Below the pieces are notes generated by a model. The model was not told the DNA's origin and ran no database searches. It saw only the letters and a list, made by a program, of their open reading frames with translations. 64,000 nt of DNA from Leucobacter aridicollis (GTDB lineage: Bacteria > Actinomycetota > Actinomycetes > Actinomycetales > Microbacteriaceae). The position numbers were made by a program, and so were the translations under genes. Position 1 is the first letter of the stretch. The number at the start of each line of letters is the position of its first letter. Shown in pieces: positions 1 through 8,846 of this stretch. Location: the NCBI RefSeq assembly GCF_024399335.1, contig NZ_CP075339.1:3100001-3164000 (forward strand), given 5' to 3'.

Positions 1-438
1 AAGATTGTCTTTGATGGACCCATTGAAGAAGCCATCGTGCGGCTCCAGTCCAATCCCGATGCACTGCTCACGGACTACCCCGTCGTCGGCGAGATCTATG
101 AACTTTACTCTCATGATCCGAAGAAGTACGGCATGCCCCTCGGACCGCAGCAGGAGATTGAAGGCGATGCGCCTGGGTCCTATCAGCTCTTTGACACCGG
201 TGTGATCACGAGCTACGTGGACCCCGCCACCGGTGAAGCCGTCACTCACGGACTATCCCGCGGCCATTTCCTCCCCGTGTATCTCAAGAACGGGGGCCCA
301 GCCGGCCCGTGGGGTCTCATCGTGGCACCCCCTGCAGGCAGGCTCGAGGACTACGAAGAGCGCGTGATGCGTTTCACTCGCGGCGATGCAGTGTTCACAC
401 TGGACACCGGTATACATTTCAGGCCGACCCAGGTCTAG
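1..438 (+). CDS. LGFP-repeat cell-wall protein, C-terminal fragment
   Basis: The reading frame is open from base 1, so the 5' end lies outside the window; 145 codons remain before the TAG. Two degenerate LGFP-type repeats can be read: one around YGMPLGPQQE...GSYQLFDTGVIT and one around HGLSRGHFLPVYLKNGGPAG. These keep the Gly/aromatic spacing of the family but have lost the exact LGFP core. LGFP repeats are known in secreted actinobacterial proteins that bind the cell wall, often attached to amidase or esterase domains; what precedes them here is not visible. Its stop shares a CTAG palindrome (435-438) with the stop of the convergent glycosyltransferase, so the two genes overlap by 3 bases. 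The family call is moderately sure; the specific function is unknown. Confidence 0.6.
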   Translation, partial: KIVFDGPIEEAIVRLQSNPDALLTDYPVVGEIYELYSHDPKKYGMPLGPQQEIEGDAPGSYQLFDTGVITSYVDPATGEAVTHGLSRGHFLPVYLKNGGPAGPWGLIVAPPAGRLEDYEERVMRFTRGDAVFTLDTGIHFRPTQV

Positions 439-3400
439 CGCGGCCCGTCTATAACAGCCTCGAGCGCAGCTCGTGCCGTATCGAGGTAGGCCTCTGCGTC
501 GAAGTCTTCGGCTCCAACAATCGTTCCGCTCACAATTCGAGTGAGCCCCGTTACCATCCCCTCCACTGTCGGTGGAACGAGAAGCCCGAGCTTGCCCCCC
601 TGCAGGACAGACGCGGGGCCTGGGATATCAGTCGAAACTACGGGAGTTCCCAGAGTCATGGCCTCGAGTGCCACGAGTGACTGACCCTCGTGCGTGGATG
701 AGACGAACAGTACGTCTGCTTTGCTGATCACCGGGTACGGGTTTGCCCGGTATCCAGCAAACATTACACGGTCTCTGAGGCCGAGCTTCGATGCGAGAGC
801 CTTCAACTCACTGCTCTTAGGTCCGTCTCCAAGGAACGTGGCAAACACCGCCGAGGTGTTCGAACTTGAGAACTCAGCGAGCGCGCGCAGGAATCCCTGA
901 TGGTTCTTTTCAGTCGAGAGTCGCCCCGCAACAACGACGTGTATTCCGGATCGCTGCATCCAATCAGCGACGTCAGTGTCTAGCTGCTCGGTGCCAAGCT
1001 CACGAATCAATGCAGGATTGATGGTGTTCGGTAGCTCGACATGACGTTCACGCGGGACACCGTACTGCAGCGCCAATGCTTCACGGTTGGCCTGCATCAC
1101 TGACTCGCTGACTGACGGCAAGCTATCGAAGTGATCGAGGAGTTGACCAGTTGCGGCGAGCACAGGGAAGCGCACACTGCGTTCCATCTCGAATTCGTTG
1201 TGGAGTACCGAAACGGTTCTCGTCTCCTCGGGGAATCCTAGCCCGACAAGTGCAGTCTGGTAGAGGCCGTACCCGTCAAAATCTACGGCAGTCGCAAACC
1301 GGACGCCAGCAAAATGACGCCTTCGCTCACGCTGCATGAGTGAAGTTACCTGCCGTAGCGCGTGCTCGGTGAGCGGTTCCCGAAAGACCCTCAGCCTGTA
1401 CCAGGCGTAGTTCTCGCGCCGGGTTGCAATCGTGGCGGACATCAACATCGTGAAATCGACGCGCTCGTGCACTTCTTCCGCGATCGGCGCGTTCGACGTG
1501 TTTCGGAGGGCGGCGTGCGGCAGGACTAGACGCGCCCTAGCGCTGATGTTTGGCGCGGTCGCTAGGAGGTTCCTGAGCGATCGTGTGATTCCGTTGGGGT
1601 TCAGGCTAACAACGTTGAGCGCGATACGATCAGACGGCGCAAATTCAGGTTCCCCAGCGCTGGAAAGCATAGCTTCAAGCACCCGAGCTGTCGCATGTCC
1701 ATCCTCTTGTGCCCACAGCTCAACCGTCGGGGACCCGGCCCAATCCACCATCCTTGGGGCATCATTCAGCGCCGCAAGCAAGTCGTCCTCTGTACGCACG
1801 CTGATGCCCGGAACGTCATCAAGGTTGAAATACAAGCCACGCGTCCTGGCATACTCTTCAAAGTCGTAGACATACTTGATAATCGGACGATTCAGCGGTG
1901 CATAGTCGAAAATCAAACTTGAGTAGTCGGAGACCAAGACATCAGCCATCCCGAGAAGTTCATTCGTGTCGACCTCCTCAGGAGCAATGCTGACATTCTC
2001 TGGCAATTCGTCACCCGCAAGCTCCGCAGACAGGAAGTGGTGCACGCGCACGACCACGTGCACCCCCGGTGCTGACGCGAGACGCCTAACAGCGCCCGTA
2101 AAGGCTGCAGTGTCTTCGCGCACGGTGTCACTGGCGCCGCGCCAGGTCGGCGCATAGAACACGACCCGCGAGCCATCACCTACGCCTAGCCTGCTTCGGA
2201 GTTCGTCACGCTCGGCATCCGTCATGTTCATCGAGACATCGATGCGGGGCTGCCCAGTAATGTGGACTCGCGCTGCAACTACGTCCGCAACATCTTGTGT
2301 TTCGAGGAGGACGCGGGCCGTGTGCTGATTTGGAACAACCAGGTCAGTCGCCTGCAAGAGGTTGCGAGCGACGTTGCCGAACGCGAACGCGTCGCCGGGC
2401 ACTTCGCGACCTAAGCGCTTCCACGGCACGCCGTGCCATGTGTTTATGTAGCGCTGCCCCTCGCGCCTCACATACCCAGGGGGGAAAGTGGTGTTGTTCA
2501 CCAGAGTCGCGGCGGTCGCCAGGTGGCGGTAGTAGCCGTCGGAGTGGATGCGCACGAAACTCACGCGGGGATCACGGAGAAGGTCAGGATGGATCGTCGC
2601 CCCATCCCGGATTGCCCAGACATGGTGCAGGTCAGGTCGAGTCCGGCGAAGGGACTGGCACAACGCGAGTGGATTGCATGCAGTCTTCGCTCCATGGAAC
2701 GATTCGTAGAGCACGACACTGGTGTCGAGGCTCAGTGTTTCTCGACGTTCAGCATAGAGTTCTGCGCGGGATGCTCGCGGCGGAGTGTCACGCGCCTCGA
2801 GTGGGTGCGGCAGGGGCATCTCCGTGCCACGCGCGAATGCCTCAAGGGCGTCGTCCTCACGCCCCACCCGTGCAAGAGCCACGCCGAGATTCCACTGAAC
2901 TCGTGAATTGTTTACCCTTGTTGAGCTCGAGACTGCGAGTCGCTCGAGAACAGGAACGGCCGCTCCGAAGTCGCCTGCGCTCAACAAAGCTGCCGCATCC
3001 TTCGCAAGCTCAGTGTAGTGCGGGCTTGCTTCGGCTTCGAGTCCCGTGAGCTTGAAGTGTCTTGAATCTGCTTCACTCCAAATGCGAAGCGCAGTCGCGT
3101 TGTCACCGAGCGCCCGCGCAGTGCGCGCGTATTGTCGCCGCAGTGCAAGTTCCCGGAGCTGGGCAGTGCGTCTCGGCTTCACTTGACTGAGCGCCTCGGC
3201 ATAAGAACTCGCGGCTGCAACCAGGTCACCGCTCAGTTCATGCGCAAGTCCGGTTAGTCCGGCATGTGACGCGGCTCCCCCGAGCGCCGCACCCACGGCG
3301 TCATCGGGTCTCTCGAGTCGTAGCAGGCTCTCAACGAGCAACCTGCGCCGCTCTCCCTCAACCTTGACTGAAGAGGCCATCGTGGCTGTCAGTGAGGCAA

Positions 3401-4154
3401 CAGCCCTCGTCACGTCGCCCGCCGCAGCGTGAAGCTCCGACACCGCAAGCTCTGCCGAAAGCTCCAAGGGTCCGCGCCGAGCGGCCTGTTGATATGATCG
3501 TTCAGCACCCTCCCGGTCTCCGACTTCTTCGAGCGTCACCGCCAGGTGGTAATGATCTAGCCAGCTATTGCTTCCAACGACGAGCCTGGAGAGGTACGGA
3601 AGGGCTTCGCTAAACTGCCGAGCCTCGTAAAACTGGATGCCTACAACCTCGTCCCACTCCCGGTCTTTGCGGGCTGCCGGATCCAGCTCAAGGATACGGG
3701 ATGCAGCCTCAATCGAGGGTGCCATGTTCCCACGTTCTCGCCTATTGCGAGCGACTTCTTTGAAAAGATCTACGGACTCAGGATCGAGCGCAAATCCCTG
3801 TGCGAGCGCCTGGTCCCCTCGCCAGTTTTGCCCGAAATCATACCAGACCTGCGCGCATGCAAGGCACCATGCTGCAGAGTTCGGCGCGTGCTTTGCCCAG
3901 AGCTCGTCGACGGCTGCAAGCACCTCAGCTCCGCGGCCCACTCTTCGAAGTTGACGCGCTGCAGGTCGCGCTGCAGGTGGAGTCTCGCGCAGCGCGGTAA
4001 GGAGGTTGTCGCCTAGGCGCACTGTCGCGCTAGAGAATCCAGCCCGCTTATCCAGCCCTTGATCTACAAGTTTCCGGAATGTAAAGAGGTGACGGCGCCA
4101 TCGCTGGTCAGGCCTCGCAATTTGCAATGCGCGCTGGACACGGTTAACCAACAT
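435..4154 (-). CDS. TPR + CDP-glycerol glycerophosphotransferase-like + GT4 glycosyltransferase
   Basis: 1239 residues in three parts. Residues 1-450 are helical with TPR-like repeats. Residues 480-830 match the TagF/CDP-glycerol:poly(glycerophosphate) transferase family, with NTWHGVPWKRLG near 571, FYAPTWRG near 666 and VSDYSSLIFDYA near 741. Residues 845-1239 form a GT-B glycosyltransferase of family 4 type, with AGRLSTEKN near 1076 and the EX7E pair E1156/E1164 in EGQSLVALEAM. The likely role is polymerising or transferring glycerol-phosphate or a related unit and adding a sugar to a teichoic-acid-like wall polymer at the inner membrane face. ATG start with GGAGG three bases upstream. The AT-richer gap 4155-4329 separates it from the divergent dehydrogenase gene. 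The family domains are certain; the exact acceptor is inferred. Confidence 0.85.
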   Translation of the reverse strand: MLVNRVQRALQIARPDQRWRRHLFTFRKLVDQGLDKRAGFSSATVRLGDNLLTALRETPPAARPAARQLRRVGRGAEVLAAVDELWAKHAPNSAAWCLACAQVWYDFGQNWRGDQALAQGFALDPESVDLFKEVARNRRERGNMAPSIEAASRILELDPAARKDREWDEVVGIQFYEARQFSEALPYLSRLVVGSNSWLDHYHLAVTLEEVGDREGAERSYQQAARRGPLELSAELAVSELHAAAGDVTRAVASLTATMASSVKVEGERRRLLVESLLRLERPDDAVGAALGGAASHAGLTGLAHELSGDLVAAASSYAEALSQVKPRRTAQLRELALRRQYARTARALGDNATALRIWSEADSRHFKLTGLEAEASPHYTELAKDAAALLSAGDFGAAVPVLERLAVSSSTRVNNSRVQWNLGVALARVGREDDALEAFARGTEMPLPHPLEARDTPPRASRAELYAERRETLSLDTSVVLYESFHGAKTACNPLALCQSLRRTRPDLHHVWAIRDGATIHPDLLRDPRVSFVRIHSDGYYRHLATAATLVNNTTFPPGYVRREGQRYINTWHGVPWKRLGREVPGDAFAFGNVARNLLQATDLVVPNQHTARVLLETQDVADVVAARVHITGQPRIDVSMNMTDAERDELRSRLGVGDGSRVVFYAPTWRGASDTVREDTAAFTGAVRRLASAPGVHVVVRVHHFLSAELAGDELPENVSIAPEEVDTNELLGMADVLVSDYSSLIFDYAPLNRPIIKYVYDFEEYARTRGLYFNLDDVPGISVRTEDDLLAALNDAPRMVDWAGSPTVELWAQEDGHATARVLEAMLSSAGEPEFAPSDRIALNVVSLNPNGITRSLRNLLATAPNISARARLVLPHAALRNTSNAPIAEEVHERVDFTMLMSATIATRRENYAWYRLRVFREPLTEHALRQVTSLMQRERRRHFAGVRFATAVDFDGYGLYQTALVGLGFPEETRTVSVLHNEFEMERSVRFPVLAATGQLLDHFDSLPSVSESVMQANREALALQYGVPRERHVELPNTINPALIRELGTEQLDTDVADWMQRSGIHVVVAGRLSTEKNHQGFLRALAEFSSSNTSAVFATFLGDGPKSSELKALASKLGLRDRVMFAGYRANPYPVISKADVLFVSSTHEGQSLVALEAMTLGTPVVSTDIPGPASVLQGGKLGLLVPPTVEGMVTGLTRIVSGTIVGAEDFDAEAYLDTARAALEAVIDGPR

Positions 4155-4329
4155 CTACCTCCGTTACAGGCGCGCATTATCATTACCGGGCCCCGTCGAT
4201 TCTTGGACGCGGCCGCTATCGAACTCTAAATCACCCATGGCAGGGCTTCATGTGGAACGACATTCAACATACGCGCACTAAACTGTAAATAATACCTAAA
4301 ATCTAACTGCACAATACGGGGAGAACGCC

Positions 4330-5319
4330 ATGACGCTCCGCTTCGGCCTCATCGGCCTCGGAATGATGGGACGACACCATGCTCGTGTCGCCCGCGAAGT
4401 TGAGGGCGTCGAGCTCGTCGCCGTTGCAGACGCGATGGGCGACCCGCACGGTGTCGCTGGGAGTCTCCCGCTGTACGACTCGGTAGACGCGCTCATCGAG
4501 CACGGCGTCGATGCGGTCGTCGTCGCAGTTCCGACGCAGTTCCACGAGGAAGTCGGGTTGAAGCTCGCTGACGCTGGCGTGCACGCGCTCATCGAGAAGC
4601 CTGTGGCTCACTCGCTTGAGGCTGGAACTCGCCTCGTCGACGCTTTCGAGGCGAAGGGACTTGTTGGCGCTGTCGGGCACATCGAGCGGTTCAATCCTGC
4701 GCTCGTTAGCCTGCGCAAGCGGCTCGAGAACGGCGATCTCGGCGAGGTGTACCAGATCCACACGCGCCGCCAGGGACCATTCCCCGCGCGTATCGCCGAC
4801 GTCGGCGTGATGAAAGATCTTGGTAGCCACGACGTCGATCTGACGGCCTGGCTCGCACGCTCCGATTACACCCAGGTAGCAGCGCAGACTGCGTTCCGTT
4901 CCGGCCGCGCCCACGAAGACATGGTGAGCATCTCCGCGAAGCTCGCGAACGGCATCATCACCGATCATGTTGTGAACTGGCTCACGCCGTTCAAGGAGCG
5001 CCTCACGCTCGTCACGGGCGAGCGCGGATCCTTCATCGCAGATACACTCACCGCCGACCTCACCTTCTATGAGAATGGCACGCACACCACGGAGTGGGAG
5101 GCTGTCACGTCGTTCCGCGGCGTGAGTGAAGGCACAGTTACTCGATTCCAGCTTGAGAAGCGCGAGCCGTTGAAGGCCGAGCATGAGGCATTCCGTGACA
5201 GGATTCTCGGCACCGCGACCGAGATCGTCACGCTTCGCGAGGGCCTGCAGGTGCTGCGCGTCTGTGAAGCCGCGCTCGAGTCCTCGAAGACTGGCGCGAC
5301 AGTCACCCTCGAGGCGTAG
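4330..5319 (+). CDS. Gfo/Idh/MocA-family sugar 3-dehydrogenase
   Basis: 329 residues. The N-terminal Rossmann fold carries GLIGLGMMGRHHA at the start; the EKP motif (LIEKPVAHS) near residue 90 is the conserved catalytic/cofactor motif of the family. GHIERFNPA near 115 and DVGVMKDLGSHDVDL near 160 resemble WlbA/GnnA-type oxidoreductases, which oxidise C3 of UDP-GlcNAc or its uronate using NAD. The next gene starts 3 bases after the stop with an LpxA-like acyltransferase, so the two are translationally coupled and probably modify the same nucleotide sugar. No aminotransferase that would complete a GnnA/GnnB route is seen in the window. The family is firm; substrate is inferred from the partner. 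Confidence 0.85.
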   Translation: MTLRFGLIGLGMMGRHHARVAREVEGVELVAVADAMGDPHGVAGSLPLYDSVDALIEHGVDAVVVAVPTQFHEEVGLKLADAGVHALIEKPVAHSLEAGTRLVDAFEAKGLVGAVGHIERFNPALVSLRKRLENGDLGEVYQIHTRRQGPFPARIADVGVMKDLGSHDVDLTAWLARSDYTQVAAQTAFRSGRAHEDMVSISAKLANGIITDHVVNWLTPFKERLTLVTGERGSFIADTLTADLTFYENGTHTTEWEAVTSFRGVSEGTVTRFQLEKREPLKAEHEAFRDRILGTATEIVTLREGLQVLRVCEAALESSKTGATVTLEA

Positions 5320-5322
5320 CCC

Positions 5323-6057
5323 GTGGCTGACTCGCAGATTAGCCCCCTTGCAATTGTTGGGCCGGGCGTCGTACTCGGCGCCAATGTGACGATCGGTCCG
5401 GGTGCTGTGATCCTCGGTCCCTGCACCATTGAGGACAACGTGTGGATCGGTCCCGGTGCTCAGATCGGCGCACCCCCGGAAATGACTGATCAGCCGCAGA
5501 ACGCCGCCTGGACTGGTGACCTCGCGCACGCGGGCGTTCGCATCAGCGCTGGCGCCGTCATCCGTGAGGGCGCCGTCATCCATCAGGGGAGCTACCGCGA
5601 GACGACGGTTGGCGCGGGCTCCTGGGTTCTCAACCGCGCATACCTCGCGCACGACGTGCTGCTTGGTGCTGGCACCACGGTTTCGGCGGGTGTCTCGATT
5701 GGCGGGCACTGCGTTATCGGCGACAGGGTCAACATCGGTATGAACGCGAGCGTTCACCAGCGTCGCTTCATTGGCGCTGGCAGCATGATTGGTATGGGAA
5801 CCCCCGTTGCTCGCGACGTGCCACCCCATGCGAAGGCGTTTGGCGTGCCGGCTCGGGTGCGGGGAGTCAACACCGTCGGAATGTCCAGGCAGGGCATCCC
5901 CACTGCAGAAATTGACGCTCTCGTCGCCGCGTACACCGCGGGGGATCTTCTGCTCGCGCAGCTCGATTTCGGGCCATTCAGCCCTGCCCTCACGGCTGAT
6001 CTCACCCAGTGGATCAATCAGCCGGACCGAAAGATGATGAACGCGGAGCTCAACTAG
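5323..6057 (+). CDS. LpxA-like left-handed beta-helix acyltransferase
   Basis: 244 residues from a GTG that follows the previous stop by 3 bases. Residues 1-165 are hexapeptide repeats ([ILV]GxGxx) of a left-handed parallel beta helix. VIHQGSY near 84 and NRAYLAHDVLLG near 105 match the LpxA region that contains its catalytic His (AHD). The C-terminal part has VRGVNTVGMSRQGIP, the LpxA signature (G-x-N-x-x-G-[LM]-x-R-x-G-[FI]), followed by a helical tail. Known LpxA adds an acyl chain to the 3-OH or 3-NH2 of UDP-GlcNAc(3N) at the start of lipid A synthesis, which a monoderm lacks. Here the coupled dehydrogenase suggests acylation of a modified amino sugar for a wall glycan. Fold and family sure; product unknown. 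Confidence 0.8.
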   Translation: MADSQISPLAIVGPGVVLGANVTIGPGAVILGPCTIEDNVWIGPGAQIGAPPEMTDQPQNAAWTGDLAHAGVRISAGAVIREGAVIHQGSYRETTVGAGSWVLNRAYLAHDVLLGAGTTVSAGVSIGGHCVIGDRVNIGMNASVHQRRFIGAGSMIGMGTPVARDVPPHAKAFGVPARVRGVNTVGMSRQGIPTAEIDALVAAYTAGDLLLAQLDFGPFSPALTADLTQWINQPDRKMMNAELN

Positions 6058-6062
6058 CCGAT

Positions 6063-6080
6063 GTGGGTGGCGCCACCCAC
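6063..6080. terminator. 18-bp perfect palindrome between convergent genes
   Basis: GTGGGTGGC followed directly by its reverse complement GCCACCCAC. It lies 5 bases after the acyltransferase stop and upstream of the convergent GT2 stop, so a bidirectional transcription stop is the likely role. There is no T-run on either side. Confidence 0.5.
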
Positions 6081-6145
6081 GGCTGCTGCCGAGTTGGCCG
6101 GGCGCCATCACTCCGTCGGGAATAGCACCGCGTACACCTCATTTA

Positions 6146-6988
6146 CTATTTGTCGCCGGGTAGCCCCGAACCGACAAACTTGCGGAATAAGACCCGCTTG
6201 AGCGACGCTGGCATCAGGCGGTAGACGCCCTTGACGACAACGTTGCGGACGTACTGGGAGCGTGTAACGAAGCCGATCCGCAACATCTCTCGCTGCAGCG
6301 CCCATTCGGTCTTCGCCTCTTGCCAACCTCCGCGACGCGCGAACGCGCCAGCGCCGACGCGGTACTTCACGAGCGGCTCTGCGATGTTCTCCACCCTGGC
6401 CCCTGAGGCGATAAGTCGCACTCCAAGCCAGTAATCCTCCATCTTTCCGAGCGGTTGATAGCGGCCGATGGCGTCGAGCGCAGACACTCGATACATCATT
6501 GTCGGGTGGTTGAAGGGATTGTGTGTGCGAGCATGCTCTCGAATGCGGTCTGACCCGGTGGGCGGCACCCGGACGGCCGCGACCACGTTCGGGTCGGACT
6601 CAAATTCCACCATGCCGGTTCCAACAAGATCGAAGCCCTGTTCAATGAGTAGCCACTGCTTTTGAAAGCGCTGAGGGTCTGAGACGTCGTCGGCATCCAT
6701 GCGGGCGACCACAGGATAGCCGCAGGCGTCGAGACCGGTGTTCAGAGCCTCGGTAAGTCCACGGTTCTCCGGGAGTCTCACGACCCTGACCGGGATCGGG
6801 CTGTCACGTTCGATGCGTTCAAGCTCCATCTGCAGCGGCGCAGGCACTGGCCCGTCTTGCACGATCACTGCCTCTGTGGGCCGCGCTGACTGTTCGTCGA
6901 CACTGCTCGTAAAGGCGAGGCGCAGGAACGATGGATTGTCGCCGGCGTACACGGGCAGCAGGAGTGAGAATTCGGGGGCAGTCACCAT
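6146..6988 (-). CDS. Family 2 glycosyltransferase
   Basis: 280 residues. The GT-A fold begins with FSLLLPVYAGDNP; the nucleotide-sugar binding segment ENRGLTEALNTGL is followed by the metal-binding ARMDADDVS (DxD-type) near residue 100, and NPFNHPTMMYRV and KMEDYWLGVRL supply the acceptor-side ED motif. The pattern resembles AmsE/WcaA-type cytoplasmic enzymes that add hexoses to lipid-linked polysaccharide intermediates. No membrane segment is evident. ATG start followed by GTG; the ATG is the natural choice. It lies convergent to the dehydrogenase/acyltransferase pair and probably belongs to the same wall-polysaccharide locus. Sugar specificity cannot be read. Confidence 0.85.
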   Translation of the reverse strand: MVTAPEFSLLLPVYAGDNPSFLRLAFTSSVDEQSARPTEAVIVQDGPVPAPLQMELERIERDSPIPVRVVRLPENRGLTEALNTGLDACGYPVVARMDADDVSDPQRFQKQWLLIEQGFDLVGTGMVEFESDPNVVAAVRVPPTGSDRIREHARTHNPFNHPTMMYRVSALDAIGRYQPLGKMEDYWLGVRLIASGARVENIAEPLVKYRVGAGAFARRGGWQEAKTEWALQREMLRIGFVTRSQYVRNVVVKGVYRLMPASLKRVLFRKFVGSGLPGDK

Positions 6989-7055
6989 AGCCTCACCAGC
7001 TTAGCTCGGCGAGCAATACAAGTCGCCAGAGCCGCCACCACCAAACCGTCGCGTG

Positions 7056-7556
7056 CTACTCGAGCGAGATCACGACGAAGCCGCCCTCGCCAGTCTCGAC
7101 GCGCATGACCTCCCCAACGAGCCCACGCGTGATGTGATCCATGAGCGCCTCCGTGTCGATTGCCGGCGCATTGGCAAGGGCGGGGATACTCTCCCACAAG
7201 CTCAAGCCAAACTTCAGCAGTCCGACCGGCACGGTGACGACGATCGGCTTGGGCTCACTTGGATCCTCAATGCGCACGACGACTTTGGTCGCCGCGTGCG
7301 CTGCAGAGGTGACCCGTGCCCCGGGCAGCTCGTTCGACGTTCGCGAAAGCACCGCGGGGTCGCCCCCAAGCAGGTCGTCGACGGTACAATCAAGGGCCTC
7401 GGCGAGCGGCCGGAGCAGTCCAACGTCTGGCATCGACTGATCGGTCTCCCATTTCGATACCGCCTGCGCGGAGACCCCAAGCCTTCCCGCGAGCTCTTCC
7501 TGGGTCCACCCGCGTTGGCGTCGCGCTTCGGCGACGATCGCTCCGATTCCGGCCAT
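7056..7556 (-). CDS. XRE-family helix-turn-helix regulator
   Basis: 166 residues. An HTH_3 domain fills residues 1-60: ARRQRGWTQEELAGRLGVSAQAVSKWETDQSMPD is the classical Cro/CI helix-turn-helix, written here in parts as RGWTQEELAGRLGVS and AQAVSKWE. The remaining 100 residues contain PSEPKPIVVTVPVG and a C-terminal segment of beta character with no family I recognise; they may be a ligand-binding or dimerisation part. I chose ATG 7556 over the in-frame TTG at 7574 because AAGGAG lies 7 bases before the ATG and overlaps the TTG reading. It stands alone between two minus-strand genes with no obvious target. Confidence 0.8.
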   Translation of the reverse strand: MAGIGAIVAEARRQRGWTQEELAGRLGVSAQAVSKWETDQSMPDVGLLRPLAEALDCTVDDLLGGDPAVLSRTSNELPGARVTSAAHAATKVVVRIEDPSEPKPIVVTVPVGLLKFGLSLWESIPALANAPAIDTEALMDHITRGLVGEVMRVETGEGGFVVISLE

Positions 7557-7680
7557 GATCCGCTCCTTCGTCAATATTCACCATGTGTAGTGAGCGTATC
7601 GACTAGGAGTGACGGGTCGCCTAGAGAGCTACTTGTGCCGACGCACTCGCCGGTTGGACGAGTGAAGTCGAACAACCAGG

Positions 7681-7765
7681 GGTTGCGCCGCCTCAGCGAG
7701 ACGCAACCTCGGGTTGGGCCGGGCCCGCCACAATGGGAACGGGGCCGGGCACCACGTCCCGGCCC
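7681..7765 (-). terminator. Two GC-rich hairpins downstream of the SDR gene
   Basis: Proximal to the SDR stop, 7742-7749 (GGGCCGGG) pairs perfectly with 7758-7765 across an 8-base loop. Further on, 7681-7687 (GGTTGCG) pairs with 7702-7708. Together they could end the SDR transcript before the XRE gene. No T-tract follows, so this would be an atypical terminator. Confidence 0.45.
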
Positions 7766-7785
7766 GCAGCCCCGCCGCAGGCTCC

Positions 7786-8790
7786 CTACTGCACCGACCA
7801 GCCGCCGTCAGAGGTCAGGATCGCGCCGTTGATGTTCACGCCGTCGTCGCTGAGAAGGAACGTGATTGACGCAGCGAGCTGTTCTGCCGTTGCGACCGAC
7901 GGGATCGCGTCTTGGAACGGCTTCAGTCTGGCGCTGCCGAACTCTGAGACGTTTGCAGGGAAGGGGATGCCGGTTGCAACGCCGCCGGGTGCGACGGCGT
8001 TGACGCGCAGTCCCTCGGTTGCGTACATGAACGCCGCGCTCTTGGTCAGGCCGATGACGCCGTGTTTGGAGGCTGTGTAGGCGTTACCTGATGCGTTGCC
8101 GCGGATGCCTGCCTCCGAGGAGATGTTGACGATTGAGCCAGCCCCGGCCACGCGCATCGCGGGCACGACGGCGCGGGTGAGCTTGAAGACTCCGGTGAGG
8201 TTGATACCGATGACGCGGTCCCAGATCTCGTCGCTCGTCTCATGGATCGGAGAGAAGTCGTCGTTCACTCCGGCGATGTTCGCGAGCCCGTCGATGCGCT
8301 CGCCGGCCGCCGCAAGGATCTTGTCGATGTCGGCTTGCTTGGTGACGTCGCCTGCGACGGGGACAACGCTCCCCTCCGGCGCATCGTTCGCGAGGTCGGC
8401 GAGCTTCTCGGCCGAGATATCGACGGCGACGACGCGGCCGCCCTCTCGCGCGATACGTGAGGCGGTCGCGCGGCCGATCCCGCTCGCGGCTCCAGTGACG
8501 ATGACTGTCTTGCCGTCGAAGCGGCCACCGGTGACGCGCTCACGCCACGCCCCGCCCTCGGTGTCGTCAGGCAGTTCGCCGTCGTTGACTGAACGTACAA
8601 GATCGTCGACGACTGACTGGGGCATCTGCCCCTGGCTGAGGGCGACGAGCTGCTGCAAGGGGAGTGCGCGGACTGGGGTGAGTGACTCGGCGTCGCCTCC
8701 GGACTGCGAGAGCATCGCGCGAATTGCCGCGCCGCCCTCCGGGTGATCGAGCCACTCCCCGATTGTGCTGTTGGCGGTGAGCGTGGACAT
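7786..8790 (-). CDS. SDR-family oxidoreductase with N-terminal extension
   Basis: 334 residues. The SDR core starts near residue 90 with VIVTGAASGIGRA (TGxxxGIG cofactor motif), then NIAGVND (NAG-type motif), SIVNISS, and the catalytic YTASK (Y-x-x-x-K). It ends with LLSDDGVNINGAILTSDGGWS, typical of classical SDRs that use NAD(P). The first 85 residues (IGEWLDHPEGGAAIR..., PLQQLVALSQGQMP) are not part of the SDR fold; they look like the small helical region found at the end of some actinobacterial beta-glucosidases, which is a recollection and not a search result. ATG 8790 is chosen because GAGGGAGG precedes it. It is divergent from a TetR regulator with a palindrome between them, so it is probably that regulator's target. 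Confidence 0.85.
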   Translation of the reverse strand: MSTLTANSTIGEWLDHPEGGAAIRAMLSQSGGDAESLTPVRALPLQQLVALSQGQMPQSVVDDLVRSVNDGELPDDTEGGAWRERVTGGRFDGKTVIVTGAASGIGRATASRIAREGGRVVAVDISAEKLADLANDAPEGSVVPVAGDVTKQADIDKILAAAGERIDGLANIAGVNDDFSPIHETSDEIWDRVIGINLTGVFKLTRAVVPAMRVAGAGSIVNISSEAGIRGNASGNAYTASKHGVIGLTKSAAFMYATEGLRVNAVAPGGVATGIPFPANVSEFGSARLKPFQDAIPSVATAEQLAASITFLLSDDGVNINGAILTSDGGWSVQ

Positions 8791-8846
8791 AGGGCCTCCC
8801 TCGTTGGGTGTCCCTGCCCTGCGCAGGGACGAACACACTCAGACTA

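Noticed and set aside
435..438. Shared stop palindrome CTAG of two convergent genes
   Set aside because: Real but common in compact genomes; no further meaning assigned.
4303..6111. 602-codon open frame on the minus strand
   Set aside because: Antisense to the dehydrogenase/acyltransferase pair, both of which have clear family motifs.
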